A DNA stretch of 64,000 bases from Polaribacter huanghezhanensis (lineage in GTDB: Bacteria; Bacteroidota; Bacteroidia; Flavobacteriales; Flavobacteriaceae). Positions within the stretch are counted from its first letter, which is position 1. Each line of letters starts with the position of its first letter. Shown piece after piece: positions 34,661-44,526 of this stretch. The position numbers and the translations under genes were made by a program. The stretch is from contig NZ_CP128595.1 of assembly GCF_030444335.1 (NCBI RefSeq), positions 1,364,001 to 1,428,000 on the forward strand. Reading direction: 5' to 3'. The notes beneath the pieces were generated by a model. It saw nothing but the letters and a program-made list of their open reading frames with translations, was not told where the DNA came from and ran no database searches.

Positions 34661-35899
34661 ATGCAGTTTAAAGATTTAGGATTAAATAAACCAATTGTAA
34701 GAGCAATTACGGAACATGGATACGAAAATCCGACCTTAGTTCAAGAGCAAGCTATTCCAATCGTTCTTGATAAAAAAGATGTGATTGTTTCTGCTCAAAC
34801 CGGAACAGGGAAGACGGCTGCATTTGCATTGCCGATTTTGCAACAACTTTTTGACAAACAAGATGCGTCTAAAAAAGGAAAGAAAATTAGAGCATTAATT
34901 ATCAGTCCAACAAGAGAATTAGCAATACAAATAGAAGAAAATTTTACTCTTTACAGCAAATACACCAATTTAAAAACTGGAATTGTTTTTGGCGGAGTTT
35001 CAATTGAACCTCAAAAAGAAATGTTGAAAAAAGGGGTTGATATTTTAATTGCTACTCCAGGGAGGTTATTAGATTTACACAAACAAGATTTTGTAAACTT
35101 AGATTTTATAGAAACTTTTGTTTTAGATGAAGCCGATTTAATGTTAGATATGGGTTTTATTGATGATGTTAAGAAAATAGAACGCTTATGTCATCAAAAA
35201 AAACAAACGTTATTGTTCTCTGCAACAATACCATTTAAAGTGATAGAGTTAGCAAAAACACTCTTAAAAGACCCTGTAAAAATTGAAGTTGCTCCAACTT
35301 CTTCAACTGTAAAAGGTGTACATCAATTATTGTTTTACGTTCCTAAACAAAACAAGATAGAACTGTGTTTACATTTACTTAGAAATTCTATAAAAGGTAG
35401 TGTGCTTATTTTTAGAAGAACTAAATATGGAGTTGATAAGCTTGAAAAAACACTACTTAATAATAAGTATAAGGTAGATAGTATTCATGGAGACAAATCG
35501 CAAGATTTACGTCAAGAAGCATTACAGAAATTTAAAAAAGGAGACGTCAATATTCTAATAGCAACCGATGTTGCTGCTCGTGGAATTGATGTTAAAGATA
35601 TTGATACGGTTATTAATTTTGACATTCCGAATATCTCAGAAACTTATGTGCATAGAATTGGTAGAACGGGTAGAGCAGGGCAAGAAGGTGCTGCATTTTC
35701 ATTTTGTTCAGCGGATGAGAAAAACTACATTATTTCAATCCAAAAGTTAATCAATAAGCAATTGGATGTTATTGAAGAGCATCCGTATCCTTTAGATCCA
35801 AAAGCAAAACCAGAAGTACACAAATCGCCAGATGCTGGAAAGTACAGAAAAGGAAGGAAATCGGAAGCTTCTAAAAAGAAAAAGAAACGCTGGTATTAA
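34661..35899 (+). CDS. DEAD-box RNA helicase (RhlE-like)
   Basis: A 412-residue protein with all the motifs in order: Q motif (YENPTLVQEQAIP), AQTGTGKT, PTRELA, TPGR, DEAD, SAT, and C-terminal RGIDV and HRIGRTGR. It ends in a short Lys-rich tail (RKGRKSEASKKKKKRWY), typical of Bacteroidota RhlE-like enzymes. It probably acts in RNA decay or ribosome assembly, especially in the cold. Confidence 0.93.
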   Translation: MQFKDLGLNKPIVRAITEHGYENPTLVQEQAIPIVLDKKDVIVSAQTGTGKTAAFALPILQQLFDKQDASKKGKKIRALIISPTRELAIQIEENFTLYSKYTNLKTGIVFGGVSIEPQKEMLKKGVDILIATPGRLLDLHKQDFVNLDFIETFVLDEADLMLDMGFIDDVKKIERLCHQKKQTLLFSATIPFKVIELAKTLLKDPVKIEVAPTSSTVKGVHQLLFYVPKQNKIELCLHLLRNSIKGSVLIFRRTKYGVDKLEKTLLNNKYKVDSIHGDKSQDLRQEALQKFKKGDVNILIATDVAARGIDVKDIDTVINFDIPNISETYVHRIGRTGRAGQEGAAFSFCSADEKNYIISIQKLINKQLDVIEEHPYPLDPKAKPEVHKSPDAGKYRKGRKSEASKKKKKRWY

Positions 35900-35934
35900 A
35901 ATATAAAGATTGGCTAAAAAACTAAATTTTTAAT

Positions 35935-35964
35935 TGTCACCTTGAGCGCAGTCGAAAGGTCTGT
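35935..35964. repeat. Dispersed repeat, half copy
   Basis: TCACCTTGAGCGCAGTCGAAAGGTC, a variant of the CGAGCGGAGTCGA core, just after the helicase gene. Confidence 0.6.
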
Positions 35965-35971
35965 TAATTAT

Positions 35972-36006
35972 AAAAAAATCTCCTCAATTTTGAGGAGCTT
36001 TTTTTA
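35972..36006. terminator. Bidirectional terminator
   Basis: CTCCTCA (35980-35986) pairs with TGAGGAG (35991-35997) around ATTT, flanked by A7 on one side and T7 on the other. It serves the convergent helicase and M14 genes. Confidence 0.88.
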
Positions 36007-36025
36007 GTTCTAATATGTATGTAAT

Positions 36026-37768
36026 TTAATTACTTCTTTTTGTAACAATTCCACCTTTTGCACTATCAACTGTCACAGTAAATTTAGAATTTCCTTTTAC
36101 AATCCAACGAACTTTAACAACATCATTTCCAGGAATGTTATGAACTCTCATTTTAGCTGGATTTGTTTTTTGTTCTTCAGTTACGTTAAAATCTGCATCA
36201 GTAACCAACATTCCTGCAACAACATTAACTCCAGAAATACTTACATAATCTGGTCTTGTAATATTGTATTTTAAATCTTGACTTGCATGTGTTGGCATTA
36301 AACGATCATTTTTAATAGTTACTGTAATTTCTTTCAATCCGCCACTTAGTTTCTTTTCAGAAATAGCTGCAATTGATAAATGAGGCATGTGATATGCATG
36401 ATAAAAAGTAAACGCCATATTTCTGTGTGCTTCTTCTTCTAACATAAAACCTGGAGTTGCTCTTCCAAAATTCTTTTTAAATCCACCAACTTCTATTTTC
36501 CCGTAGGTTGGATGATTAAATTCTTTCCATGGAGTAAAAGCATCACCCATTAATAATTCTTTGTCAAAATCATAGGTTTGGTTTCTTCCGCCATTATTCT
36601 TCTTATAATAGGCGAATTGAGAGAAAATTTCATTGGTAAACGTGTAAACACCTCTACTTCCATAAAACCAATCTAATTCGCCACCAAATACAGAATACAA
36701 ATCTTTATAAACGGTTAAATAACGATAACCTGGCAACATTTTTTCTCCTTTTTTCCCAATTGCATCATAAATTCTGATGTCTTGTCTATTGTAAGTTGCT
36801 AAATCTTCTTTCGCTCCTGGGCCACGTAAAATCATTCCTCCAGAATTGTGAAAACTTTGTGCACCAGCAATATTTGGATGCGCTAAAACAAAATCTGCAA
36901 CGGCTCTAGTTTCTGGCAAAGAAAACGGATATCTATAAGCGCCACGTTGAATATAATCTGGTTGCCATTTCCAGCCCCAATCTCTATTTGGATCGTAATA
37001 TCCGTGTGTATCTTCATTAATTCTTCCATCACCATCATTATCTATTCCTTCATTTCCAAGATATTCGTAACGTTGCGCTGTAACCACATCATCTGGACCA
37101 ATAAGAATCATTTTTCTTGGATCTTGTGGATCGATAATATAATTTCCGTGGTCACTTTTTCTTCGCATTCTTGTGATAGAGCCATCACCATCAATATCAT
37201 CATAACCATCTTCGTCAAATTTTCCGTCTCTGTCATCATCCAAAGGAATCATTCCAGATCTTGGACTGTGTGCCGTATTTGGCTCTTTCATAAAGTCGTT
37301 TCTAGCATCAGGATTTATTGTTGGAACAATATAAAAAATACGCTCATTTAACATGTTGGTAATGTATTCGTTGTCGTTAAAGTTTTCTGTTAAATACCAA
37401 GCTGTATAAATACTAATTTCTCCACCTTGAATTTCATTAGAGTGAATATTTCCATCTACATAAAATCCTGGTTTTCTGTCTGCATCTCCTTTTTTATAAT
37501 TGGTAACAGCAAGCATCCAAATGTCTTTTCCTAAAGCAGATTTACCAATGGATTGTCTTTTAACCAAATTAGGATGTGCATCTGCGATTTTTTTACTCAA
37601 AGCAGCTAATCCTTCTGAAGTGTAATATCTATTAAATGAAATTTGAACTTTTGGATTGTGTGGTGACCCGGCTGCTCTAAAAATTTCTGAACTATTTTGT
37701 GCACCAATTGCTAATGGAAATAAAAATACTAGCAACAATGATTTTAATATATTTTTGTTGATTTTCAT
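36026..37768 (-). CDS. M14 family zinc carboxypeptidase, secreted
   Basis: A 580-residue protein with a signal peptide (ends IGAQ). The M14 zinc ligands are intact: His109 and Glu112 (DGNIHSNEIQGGE), His307 (GAQSFHNSGG), with catalytic Glu380 (TFTNEIF). An insertion of about 170-260 carries three Asp-rich DxDxDG loops (DDDRDGKFDEDG, DIDGDGSITR, DNDGDGRINED), which look calcium-binding. The last 100 residues form a beta domain. It should remove C-terminal residues from peptides outside the cytoplasm. It is downstream of an inactive paralogue on the same strand, 13 bp apart. Confidence 0.92.
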   Translation of the reverse strand: MKINKNILKSLLLVFLFPLAIGAQNSSEIFRAAGSPHNPKVQISFNRYYTSEGLAALSKKIADAHPNLVKRQSIGKSALGKDIWMLAVTNYKKGDADRKPGFYVDGNIHSNEIQGGEISIYTAWYLTENFNDNEYITNMLNERIFYIVPTINPDARNDFMKEPNTAHSPRSGMIPLDDDRDGKFDEDGYDDIDGDGSITRMRRKSDHGNYIIDPQDPRKMILIGPDDVVTAQRYEYLGNEGIDNDGDGRINEDTHGYYDPNRDWGWKWQPDYIQRGAYRYPFSLPETRAVADFVLAHPNIAGAQSFHNSGGMILRGPGAKEDLATYNRQDIRIYDAIGKKGEKMLPGYRYLTVYKDLYSVFGGELDWFYGSRGVYTFTNEIFSQFAYYKKNNGGRNQTYDFDKELLMGDAFTPWKEFNHPTYGKIEVGGFKKNFGRATPGFMLEEEAHRNMAFTFYHAYHMPHLSIAAISEKKLSGGLKEITVTIKNDRLMPTHASQDLKYNITRPDYVSISGVNVVAGMLVTDADFNVTEEQKTNPAKMRVHNIPGNDVVKVRWIVKGNSKFTVTVDSAKGGIVTKRSN

Positions 37769-37781
37769 GGTTTCTAATTTT

Positions 37782-39407
37782 TTATTTTAGTTTGATTGTT
37801 GCTGAGTCTGATCCTGTATGAGAAGTTCCAGCTTCTATGCTAACGCTTCCTTTTCCTTTAATTAGCCAAGAAAAATGTTGACTACTATCACCATCAATAC
37901 TGTTTACCAGCGTAATTTCTTTTCCGCTTATAATTTGTTGATTTTTATGCAACTTAACCGCAACTTTTATTTTTCGCAACCATCTAGATTTTTCACCCAT
38001 TTCTGTATGAGTAGGCAATAATCCGCTGTTATGAACATCCACAGAAATTCTTGTCAATCCATTTCCTACAGCTTCAGAAGTTAGGTTTTGAAGTGTAATA
38101 TTTGGTTGCATTTTTGCCAATTCGATGATAAAATCTGTGTGCTTTTTGCTGATATCTGCAACCATTTTATAAGGTGGATTTATCATCTTATATGGAGTAA
38201 TTCCGCCAACTTCTACTTTTTGATTTGGGAAATCAGGATGATGTATTGGTTTCCAATCAACAAAAGCATTGCTGATGTTTTCTTTTTTTGCCCAATTTAA
38301 ATAGTTTACATATTTGTTTTTTGAAGCTTTTTTTGCTGAATCTTTTACTTTCGGAACCCACCAACCTGGAGTTGATAAAGCTAACTTTCCGAAATGAAAA
38401 TAAGACCATTCAAAGAAATCACCACCTTTTCCGTTAGAAATTGGCGCGTCTTTTGTTCCAGTAATTTTGTTGTACTTTTCTGATAAGAATTTATTTAATG
38501 CCGCATCGTCTTTTAAAATACTCGTTACCACTCTTTTCTTTGAGCCAGAAGCATTGTATTTTAATGGATTTGAAAGATTGTTTTCTGGACCCAAAGTAAC
38601 AATTGAAAAGATGTTCCATTGGTCATATAAAAACTCTAACAGAGCCCTGTTTTCTTTTTCAGAGATTGCGTGTTCTCCAGCACCAGGTTTAAAATATTGA
38701 TAATTGTAACTGAAGTTTTTGTTGAAAAGAATACCACCTTTACCGTCTTCATTAAATTGTCCGTCTTTATCGTTATCTATTCCTTCAGTTAGCAATTTGT
38801 ATTTACCTATTTCACCTTCATTTTTATCAGCTTTCACAAGTATTCTTTCGTCTTCTTTTAGTTTGATATAATCTCCAGTGATATCTTCTACACGCATCAT
38901 GGTAATGAAACCGTCTTTGTTTAAATCGTCAAAAGGATCTTCGTTAAATTCGCCATCTCTATCATCATCAGTACTTCTTGCATTACCATTTTTGTAATGT
39001 TTTACGGATGAAAAATAGTTTTCTGTGGCATTCGGACTCATATTAGGAAAAATGTAAAAGGTAGTTTTCTCTAATACATCTGCATGATTTTTTAAAATAT
39101 TTTCTGCAATTTGAAGAACCATCTCTGGACCTAAAATAAGAGAACCATCAACACCGCTAACAATAGCAATTGCTGGTTTGTTTTTAGCATTTCCTTTTGA
39201 TAAAGTCAGTGCCCAAATTTTATATCCACCAACAGTAGTTGTAAGTGTTTCTAATTTGCTGTCAGATGCATTTTGACTTTGTAAAGTTTTAAGTCGTTGA
39301 GAGAATTTGCTGTAATTGCTATAATCGGTTTGTGCCGAAATTTGCAAAGAAGTTAAGCAAAAAAGCAACCCAGAAAAAAGGGTAATTGCCTGTTTTTTGT
39401 TGAACAT
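37782..39407 (-). CDS. M14-like protein with all catalytic residues lost (pseudoenzyme)
   Basis: A 541-residue secreted paralogue (signal ends ISAQ) of the next gene, with the same Asp-rich loops (DDDRDGEFNEDPFDDLNKDGFITMMR) and C-terminal beta domain. Aligned to the active copy, the HxxE zinc pair His/Glu is Asp87/Leu90 (SGVDGSLILG), the third ligand region reads IVTLGPENNLSN without His, and the catalytic Glu region is STPGWWVP. It therefore cannot act as a zinc carboxypeptidase. It may bind peptides or chaperone the active enzyme, with which it is cotranscribed. Confidence 0.85.
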   Translation of the reverse strand: MFNKKQAITLFSGLLFCLTSLQISAQTDYSNYSKFSQRLKTLQSQNASDSKLETLTTTVGGYKIWALTLSKGNAKNKPAIAIVSGVDGSLILGPEMVLQIAENILKNHADVLEKTTFYIFPNMSPNATENYFSSVKHYKNGNARSTDDDRDGEFNEDPFDDLNKDGFITMMRVEDITGDYIKLKEDERILVKADKNEGEIGKYKLLTEGIDNDKDGQFNEDGKGGILFNKNFSYNYQYFKPGAGEHAISEKENRALLEFLYDQWNIFSIVTLGPENNLSNPLKYNASGSKKRVVTSILKDDAALNKFLSEKYNKITGTKDAPISNGKGGDFFEWSYFHFGKLALSTPGWWVPKVKDSAKKASKNKYVNYLNWAKKENISNAFVDWKPIHHPDFPNQKVEVGGITPYKMINPPYKMVADISKKHTDFIIELAKMQPNITLQNLTSEAVGNGLTRISVDVHNSGLLPTHTEMGEKSRWLRKIKVAVKLHKNQQIISGKEITLVNSIDGDSSQHFSWLIKGKGSVSIEAGTSHTGSDSATIKLK

Positions 39408-39467
39408 AATAACGTTAGGTTAAGTTAATTATAATGAATTAGCTTTAAAGATATATAATTCTATATA

Positions 39468-39475
39468 CAAACCTA
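39468..39475 (-). promoter_or_regulatory. -7 element upstream of the M14 pair
   Basis: CAAACCTA on the plus strand reads TAGGTTTG on the minus strand, an exact TAnnTTTG match, 60 bp before the ATG at 39407. Confidence 0.4.
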
Positions 39476-39519
39476 TTTGTTGTTATGCGAAGTTGAAAAT
39501 ATTAAGTTTTTTTTAACGT

Positions 39520-39963
39520 TTATCTTTTCAGAATAATTTCTTCAAAATCTTCTGTTCTGTCTAAGCTAGAAAATAAGTCCTTAAATTTTTCTGACGGAGC
39601 GGAGAGTTTTCTTTTCTCTAAATCGATCCAAGCACCGTACACATTTACTTGTGCAGCTAGTTTGTCCGCTTCGTTAAAGATTTGATGTTGTAGCTTCCAA
39701 CGTTCTAGATTTTTTGACAATGCTTTTAATGTTAGGTTTACTGTGATGTCCTCTCCGATATGGATTTCTTTATAAAAATTGGTTTCTTCTTTAAATAAAA
39801 TGGGACCTAAATTTTCTTTGGCAAAATCTTCAATAGACATTCCGTGTTCTTTAAAATACCGCACTCTAACTTCTGCGGCATAATCATTATATGCAGTATG
39901 TCGCATATGTCTATTTGCATCAAAATCTGCCCATTTGGTTTTGAATGTAACTGTGAATTCCAT
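39520..39963 (-). CDS. Acyl-CoA thioesterase (4HBT hot-dog fold)
   Basis: A 147-residue hot-dog protein with the 4HBT signature WADFDANRHMRHTAYNDYAAEVRVRYFKEHG; the Asp in ADFDANRH is the usual catalytic position. It likely hydrolyses acyl-CoAs. It is 12 bp downstream of prc and so is probably cotranscribed. Confidence 0.88.
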   Translation of the reverse strand: MEFTVTFKTKWADFDANRHMRHTAYNDYAAEVRVRYFKEHGMSIEDFAKENLGPILFKEETNFYKEIHIGEDITVNLTLKALSKNLERWKLQHQIFNEADKLAAQVNVYGAWIDLEKRKLSAPSEKFKDLFSSLDRTEDFEEIILKR

Positions 39964-39975
39964 AAAAATTGAAAC

Positions 39976-42096
39976 TTAGTGTTGAACGATTTGATTCAAA
40001 TTTCTCATTTTTAACTCACTCAATACATTTAATGCTTCATTAATGTAAATGTCTTTTGCTAAATTTTGATGCCAAGCTGTTCTTTTATCACCGTCAATAA
40101 TTTCTTTTTTTATTAAAGGAAGTTCGCTTTTTGGAGATTGAAATTTTAAATTAGATTCAAATTTAAATACAGATTTAAATTTTTCACCTTCTTTTTGGTG
40201 TTTTTTAGCTTCTTTAGTAAATTGTTTAAAGTTTAAAGAATAGGTAGTGTCATCTTGTCCTTTTTTCAACCATTTTGCATAATCATTAATCAACGTAAAA
40301 CTAGAATTTTGCATAATTCTTTCTTTGCTTTCATTGACAACATCGCTAAAATTTTCGTAAGAGTTTGTTGGGGAGTAGGTTGCTTTCGGAACTTTATCCC
40401 AAGCCAATGCACCTTCTAAATCTCTTTCGCCAAATTTCATATAACTATATCTGTCTGGCATTGCAATATCAGAATACACACCTTCTATTTGTGTAGAACC
40501 GCCGTTAACTCTATAAAATTTTTGAATGGTCATTTTTAAGAAGCCTAAATCTTCTTTATAATCTGGATAAAATTTATTGATTGGCAAAATATTCTGTACT
40601 GTTCCTTTTCCGTATGTTTGATTGCTTCCAATAATAACAGCCCTGTTGTAATCTTGCATCGCTGCTGCAAAAATTTCTGAAGCAGAAGCAGATAATTCAT
40701 TTACTAAAACAACTAAAGGACCGTCCCATTGTATTTTAGGATCTTTATCATTCTGAACTCTTGCGTTTTCTCCTCTGTATTTTACTTGTACAACGGGGCC
40801 TTCACTGATAAATAATCCAGCAATTTCAATCGCAGTTTTTAAAGATCCTCCACCATTATTTCTTAAATCGATAAGCAATCCTTCTACATTTTCTTTTTTA
40901 AGATTTGCAATTTCTTTTTCCATGTCTTTTGCAGAATCTCTAAAGTTTTTATCACTAAAATCGATGTAAAATTTTGGCAAGTTTATAACACCGTATTTTT
41001 TTCCGTCTTTTAGAACAACACTAGATTTCACAAAAGTTTCTTCTAAATTAACAATGTCTCTTGTAATAGAAATTACACGTACAGAGTTGTCTAATTTTTT
41101 CTTCACAGTTAATCGAACTTCTGTGCCTTTTTTTCCTTTGATAAATTTAATAGCATCGTCTAAACGCATTCCAACAATATCTAAAGGTTCTTCATCAGCC
41201 TGTGCAACTTTTAAAATAATATCTCCAACTTCCAATTCTCCTTGTTTCCAAGCTGGGCCGCCAGAAACAACTTCAAAAACATGCGTGTAAATTCCTTTTT
41301 TCTGTAATCTTGCTCCAATTCCTTCAATTTTACCAGACATATCTACGTCAAATCTTTCTTTTACGCTTGGTGCCATGTAGGTAGAGTGAGGGTCAAAACC
41401 ACTAATTACACTGTTTAAAAAAGTAGAAAACCAATCAGAATTTTCTAATTCTTCTATTCGGATGTACAATTCATCCATGTTTTTTAAAACTTCTTTTCTT
41501 GCAGCAGTTTCTAATGTTTTAAAAGATGATTTTTTGAATTTTTTATCACTTTTTGCTTTTTCGGTTTCTAAATCTTGTTTTTCTTGAACTCTACTAAGTG
41601 TATTTAATTTTAATTGTTTTCTCCAATTATTGATTAATTCGTTTTCGTTTTTTGGAAAAGGAGTTTTATCATAATCTATATCAATAGTTTCTCTTTTGTT
41701 AAAATTAAAAGGTTGCGCTAAAATTTCTTCATAATATTTTTTTGCAGTTTTAATTTTTTCTGTAAATCTACCATACACTAAATTATAAAAAGTTAAATCT
41801 GATTTTTTAAGTTGATTGTCTATCAAGTATTTGTATTTCGCAAAATCTTCAATGTCTTTTTGTGTAAAGTATCTTTTAGACGGGTCTAAACCTTTGATGA
41901 AATCGTTAAAAACGTGTTCAGAAAAAGCATCGTCTAAATCTTTCGGTAAATAATGCCCATTTGTAAGCATGTAATTGATTACAGAAATTAAAACCTTGTC
42001 TTTATTAGGGTCCTTTTTTACGGGGTTTGTTGTAAAACTAGATGCTAGTATAAATAAGGCTACAAACGGAATGATAAATTTAAATGCTCTCTTCAT
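39976..42096 (-). CDS. prc: Carboxy-terminal processing protease (Prc/Tsp, S41)
   Basis: A 706-residue S41 protease. The signal-anchor-like N-terminus (FIIPFVALFILASSF) is followed by a helical N domain, a PDZ domain (GIGARLQKKGIYTHVFEVVSGGPAWKQGELEVGDIILKV), and the protease domain with LVNELSASASEIFAAAMQDY (catalytic Ser) and TYGKGTVQ (catalytic Lys). A DUF3340-like C-terminal helical region follows. It degrades or trims periplasmic proteins at their C-termini and affects peptidoglycan enzymes in other bacteria. Confidence 0.93.
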   Translation of the reverse strand: MKRAFKFIIPFVALFILASSFTTNPVKKDPNKDKVLISVINYMLTNGHYLPKDLDDAFSEHVFNDFIKGLDPSKRYFTQKDIEDFAKYKYLIDNQLKKSDLTFYNLVYGRFTEKIKTAKKYYEEILAQPFNFNKRETIDIDYDKTPFPKNENELINNWRKQLKLNTLSRVQEKQDLETEKAKSDKKFKKSSFKTLETAARKEVLKNMDELYIRIEELENSDWFSTFLNSVISGFDPHSTYMAPSVKERFDVDMSGKIEGIGARLQKKGIYTHVFEVVSGGPAWKQGELEVGDIILKVAQADEEPLDIVGMRLDDAIKFIKGKKGTEVRLTVKKKLDNSVRVISITRDIVNLEETFVKSSVVLKDGKKYGVINLPKFYIDFSDKNFRDSAKDMEKEIANLKKENVEGLLIDLRNNGGGSLKTAIEIAGLFISEGPVVQVKYRGENARVQNDKDPKIQWDGPLVVLVNELSASASEIFAAAMQDYNRAVIIGSNQTYGKGTVQNILPINKFYPDYKEDLGFLKMTIQKFYRVNGGSTQIEGVYSDIAMPDRYSYMKFGERDLEGALAWDKVPKATYSPTNSYENFSDVVNESKERIMQNSSFTLINDYAKWLKKGQDDTTYSLNFKQFTKEAKKHQKEGEKFKSVFKFESNLKFQSPKSELPLIKKEIIDGDKRTAWHQNLAKDIYINEALNVLSELKMRNLNQIVQH

Positions 42097-42291
42097 GTTC
42101 TTGTTAATTGTTATTTAAAATCTTTTGCAATTTAGAGTATTGCAAACTACTAAAATTATACCAAAAATAATACTGTAAATTTAATTCGTATTTTTTTGTG
42201 ATTTTACTGATACAATGTTAGGCAAATATCTGCCGTAAATCTGTTTACAAAATGTTAAAAACGGATCGTATAAAAGAAAGTAAAATTATGG

Positions 42292-42299
42292 TACATTTG
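42292..42299 (+). promoter_or_regulatory. -7 element upstream of surE
   Basis: TACATTTG, exact TAnnTTTG, 19 bp before the ATG at 42319; suits the surE-lpxB-comEC run. Confidence 0.5.
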
Positions 42300-42318
42300 T
42301 GAATGATAAAATAGAATT

Positions 42319-43089
42319 ATGAAAAAAAAACCTTTAATTTTAGTGACAAATGATGATGGAATAACGGCTCCTGGAATTCGAGTTTTAATAGAAGTGATGA
42401 ATGAAATTGGAGACGTTTTTGTAGTTGCACCTGATAGTCCGCAAAGCGGAATGGGGCATGCAATTACAGTTGATAATGTGTTGCATTGCAATTCAATTAC
42501 TGTAGATGATGGACCACAAATAGAATACAGTTGTTCTGGAACTCCAGCAGATTGTGTAAAGATGGCGGTAAATAGTATTTTAAATAGAAAGCCAGATTTG
42601 TGTGTTTCCGGAATCAATCACGGATCAAATTCATCGATAAACGTCATTTATTCTGGTACGATGAGTGCTGCCGTAGAAGCAGGAATTGAAGGTGTTCCTG
42701 CAATTGGTTTTTCGTTGTTAGATTTTAATTGGCATGCAGATTTTACAGCATCCAAAAAAATAATAAAACAAATTGTGTTGGAAGCTTTAAACAAGAAGAT
42801 TCCGGAAGCTACCGTTTTAAATGTAAACATTCCAAATTTGCCAGAAAAAGAGATCAAAGGAATCAAAATTTGTAGACAGGCAAATGGAAATTGGCAAGAA
42901 AATTTCGACAAAAGAACAAGTCCAAACGGAAAAGAATATTATTGGTTGTCTGGCGAATTTGTTTGTAAAGACAAAGGGGAAGACACAGATATTTGGGCCT
43001 TAAATAACGGTTATGTTTCTGTAGTTCCTGTTCAGTTTGACATGACTGCGCATCACACAATACAAAAATTAAACACATGGGATTTATAA
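42319..43089 (+). CDS. surE: 5'-nucleotidase SurE
   Basis: A 256-residue enzyme with the N-terminal metal site LVTNDDGI (Asp-Asp), VVAPDSPQSGMGHAIT, SGINHGSNSSINVIYSGTMSAAVEA and the DMTAHH C-terminus. It dephosphorylates nucleoside 5'-monophosphates. Its stop overlaps the next small membrane-protein gene by 13 bp, starting an operon with lpxB and comEC. Confidence 0.95.
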   Translation: MKKKPLILVTNDDGITAPGIRVLIEVMNEIGDVFVVAPDSPQSGMGHAITVDNVLHCNSITVDDGPQIEYSCSGTPADCVKMAVNSILNRKPDLCVSGINHGSNSSINVIYSGTMSAAVEAGIEGVPAIGFSLLDFNWHADFTASKKIIKQIVLEALNKKIPEATVLNVNIPNLPEKEIKGIKICRQANGNWQENFDKRTSPNGKEYYWLSGEFVCKDKGEDTDIWALNNGYVSVVPVQFDMTAHHTIQKLNTWDL

Positions 43090-43364
43090 AGAGAGAGATT
43101 CTAATTGGCGCTTTGGTTTCTTTGTTTGCAACATTTTCTGGAGTTTTTATCTATATAGAATTTTTCTCAAAAGTTGATTTTCAAGAAACATTAAGTGTTA
43201 TAAAAGAACAAGATTTGTCAGGGAAAATTTTAACGTTGGCAGCAATTCCAAATTTGTTTGTGTTTTTTATTTACATTAAAAAGAAACAAGATTATAGAGC
43301 AAGAGGCGTTTTGTTAACAACCATTTTAATTGCATTAACTACCTTTGTAGTCAAATTATTTTAG
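43077..43364 (+). CDS. Small membrane protein of unknown function (surE-lpxB interval)
   Basis: A 95-residue protein with three hydrophobic segments (IGALVSLFATFSGVFIYIEFF; LTLAAIPNLFVFFIYI; GVLLTTILIALTTFVVKLF). I do not recognise the family. Its start overlaps surE by 13 bp and lpxB follows 21 bp later, so it is part of this operon. A small membrane protein at this position is plausible in lipid A or envelope work, but nothing in it shows this. Confidence 0.82.
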   Translation: MGFIKREILIGALVSLFATFSGVFIYIEFFSKVDFQETLSVIKEQDLSGKILTLAAIPNLFVFFIYIKKKQDYRARGVLLTTILIALTTFVVKLF

Positions 43365-43385
43365 CTACAATTCTTAATAAAAGGA

Positions 43386-44495
43386 ATGAAATACTACATT
43401 ATTGCTGGAGAAGCTTCAGGAGATTTACACGGTTCTAACTTGATAAAAGCATTGTTTCAACAAGACGAAAATGCAATTATTAGATGTTGGGGTGGAGATT
43501 TAATGGAAAATGCAGGAGCAACGTTGGTAAAGCATTATAAGGAATTGGCTTTTATGGGTTTTGTGGAAGTGTTGGCAAACATTCCTACCATATTTAAAAA
43601 TATTTCTTTTTGTAAGAATGATATTGAAGTATTTCAGCCAGATGTTGTCGTTTTTATTGATTATTCCGGATTTAATTTACGAATTGCAAAATGGGCAAAA
43701 CAAAAAGGTTTTAGAACCAATTATTATATTTCTCCACAAGTTTGGGCATCTAGATCTAGCAGAGTAGAAAAGATTAAGAGAGATATTGACATGATGAATG
43801 TAATTCTTCCTTTCGAAAAAGAGTTTTATGCAAAACGTAATTATGATGTCAATTTTGTTGGTCATCCTTTAATTGATGCCATTGCCGATAGAAAACAAGT
43901 TGGTGAAATCGCTTTTAGAAAAGAAAACAATTTAGGCAATAAAAAAATTATTGCATTGTTACCAGGAAGTAGAAAGCAAGAAATTATAAAAATGTTGTCT
44001 GTAATGCTTTCTGTGGTTGATGATTTTAAAGAATATCAATTTGTAATTGCTGGCGCGCCAAGTCAAGATTTTTCTTTTTATCAGCAATTTATAAAAACAG
44101 AAAATGTGCAGTTTATCAATAATAAAACCTACGATTTGTTAAGCATTTCGTTTGCTGCTTTGGTAACTTCTGGAACAGCAACTTTAGAAACCGCGTTGTT
44201 TAAAGTGCCGCAAGTTGTGTGTTATAAAGGAAGCGCCATTACGTTTGCAATTGCAAAGCGAATTATTACCTTAAAATTTATTTCGTTGGTCAATTTAATT
44301 ATGGATAAAGAAGTGGTAACGGAGTTAATTCAGAGCGATTTTAACACCAAAACATTAACCAAAGAACTCACCAAAATTTTAGATGAATCTCATCGAGAAA
44401 AAGTATTTTTAGCATATTACGAATTAGAAAAAAGACTTGGAGGAAAAGGTGCTTCAGAGGAATCTGCAAGATTAATTATTGAAGGAATAACATAA
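43386..44495 (+). CDS. lpxB: Lipid-A-disaccharide synthase
   Basis: A 369-residue GT19 glycosyltransferase with AGEASGDLHGSNLIKAL near the N-terminus, ISPQVWASRSSRVEKI, LLPGSRKQEI and TSGTATLETALFKVPQVVCYK. It joins UDP-2,3-diacylglucosamine and lipid X to make the lipid A disaccharide, confirming an outer membrane. It is in the surE operon. Confidence 0.95.
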   Translation: MKYYIIAGEASGDLHGSNLIKALFQQDENAIIRCWGGDLMENAGATLVKHYKELAFMGFVEVLANIPTIFKNISFCKNDIEVFQPDVVVFIDYSGFNLRIAKWAKQKGFRTNYYISPQVWASRSSRVEKIKRDIDMMNVILPFEKEFYAKRNYDVNFVGHPLIDAIADRKQVGEIAFRKENNLGNKKIIALLPGSRKQEIIKMLSVMLSVVDDFKEYQFVIAGAPSQDFSFYQQFIKTENVQFINNKTYDLLSISFAALVTSGTATLETALFKVPQVVCYKGSAITFAIAKRIITLKFISLVNLIMDKEVVTELIQSDFNTKTLTKELTKILDESHREKVFLAYYELEKRLGGKGASEESARLIIEGIT

Positions 44496-44526
44496 TATCT
44501 TATTTTTTTAGTAACTTTATCATGCT

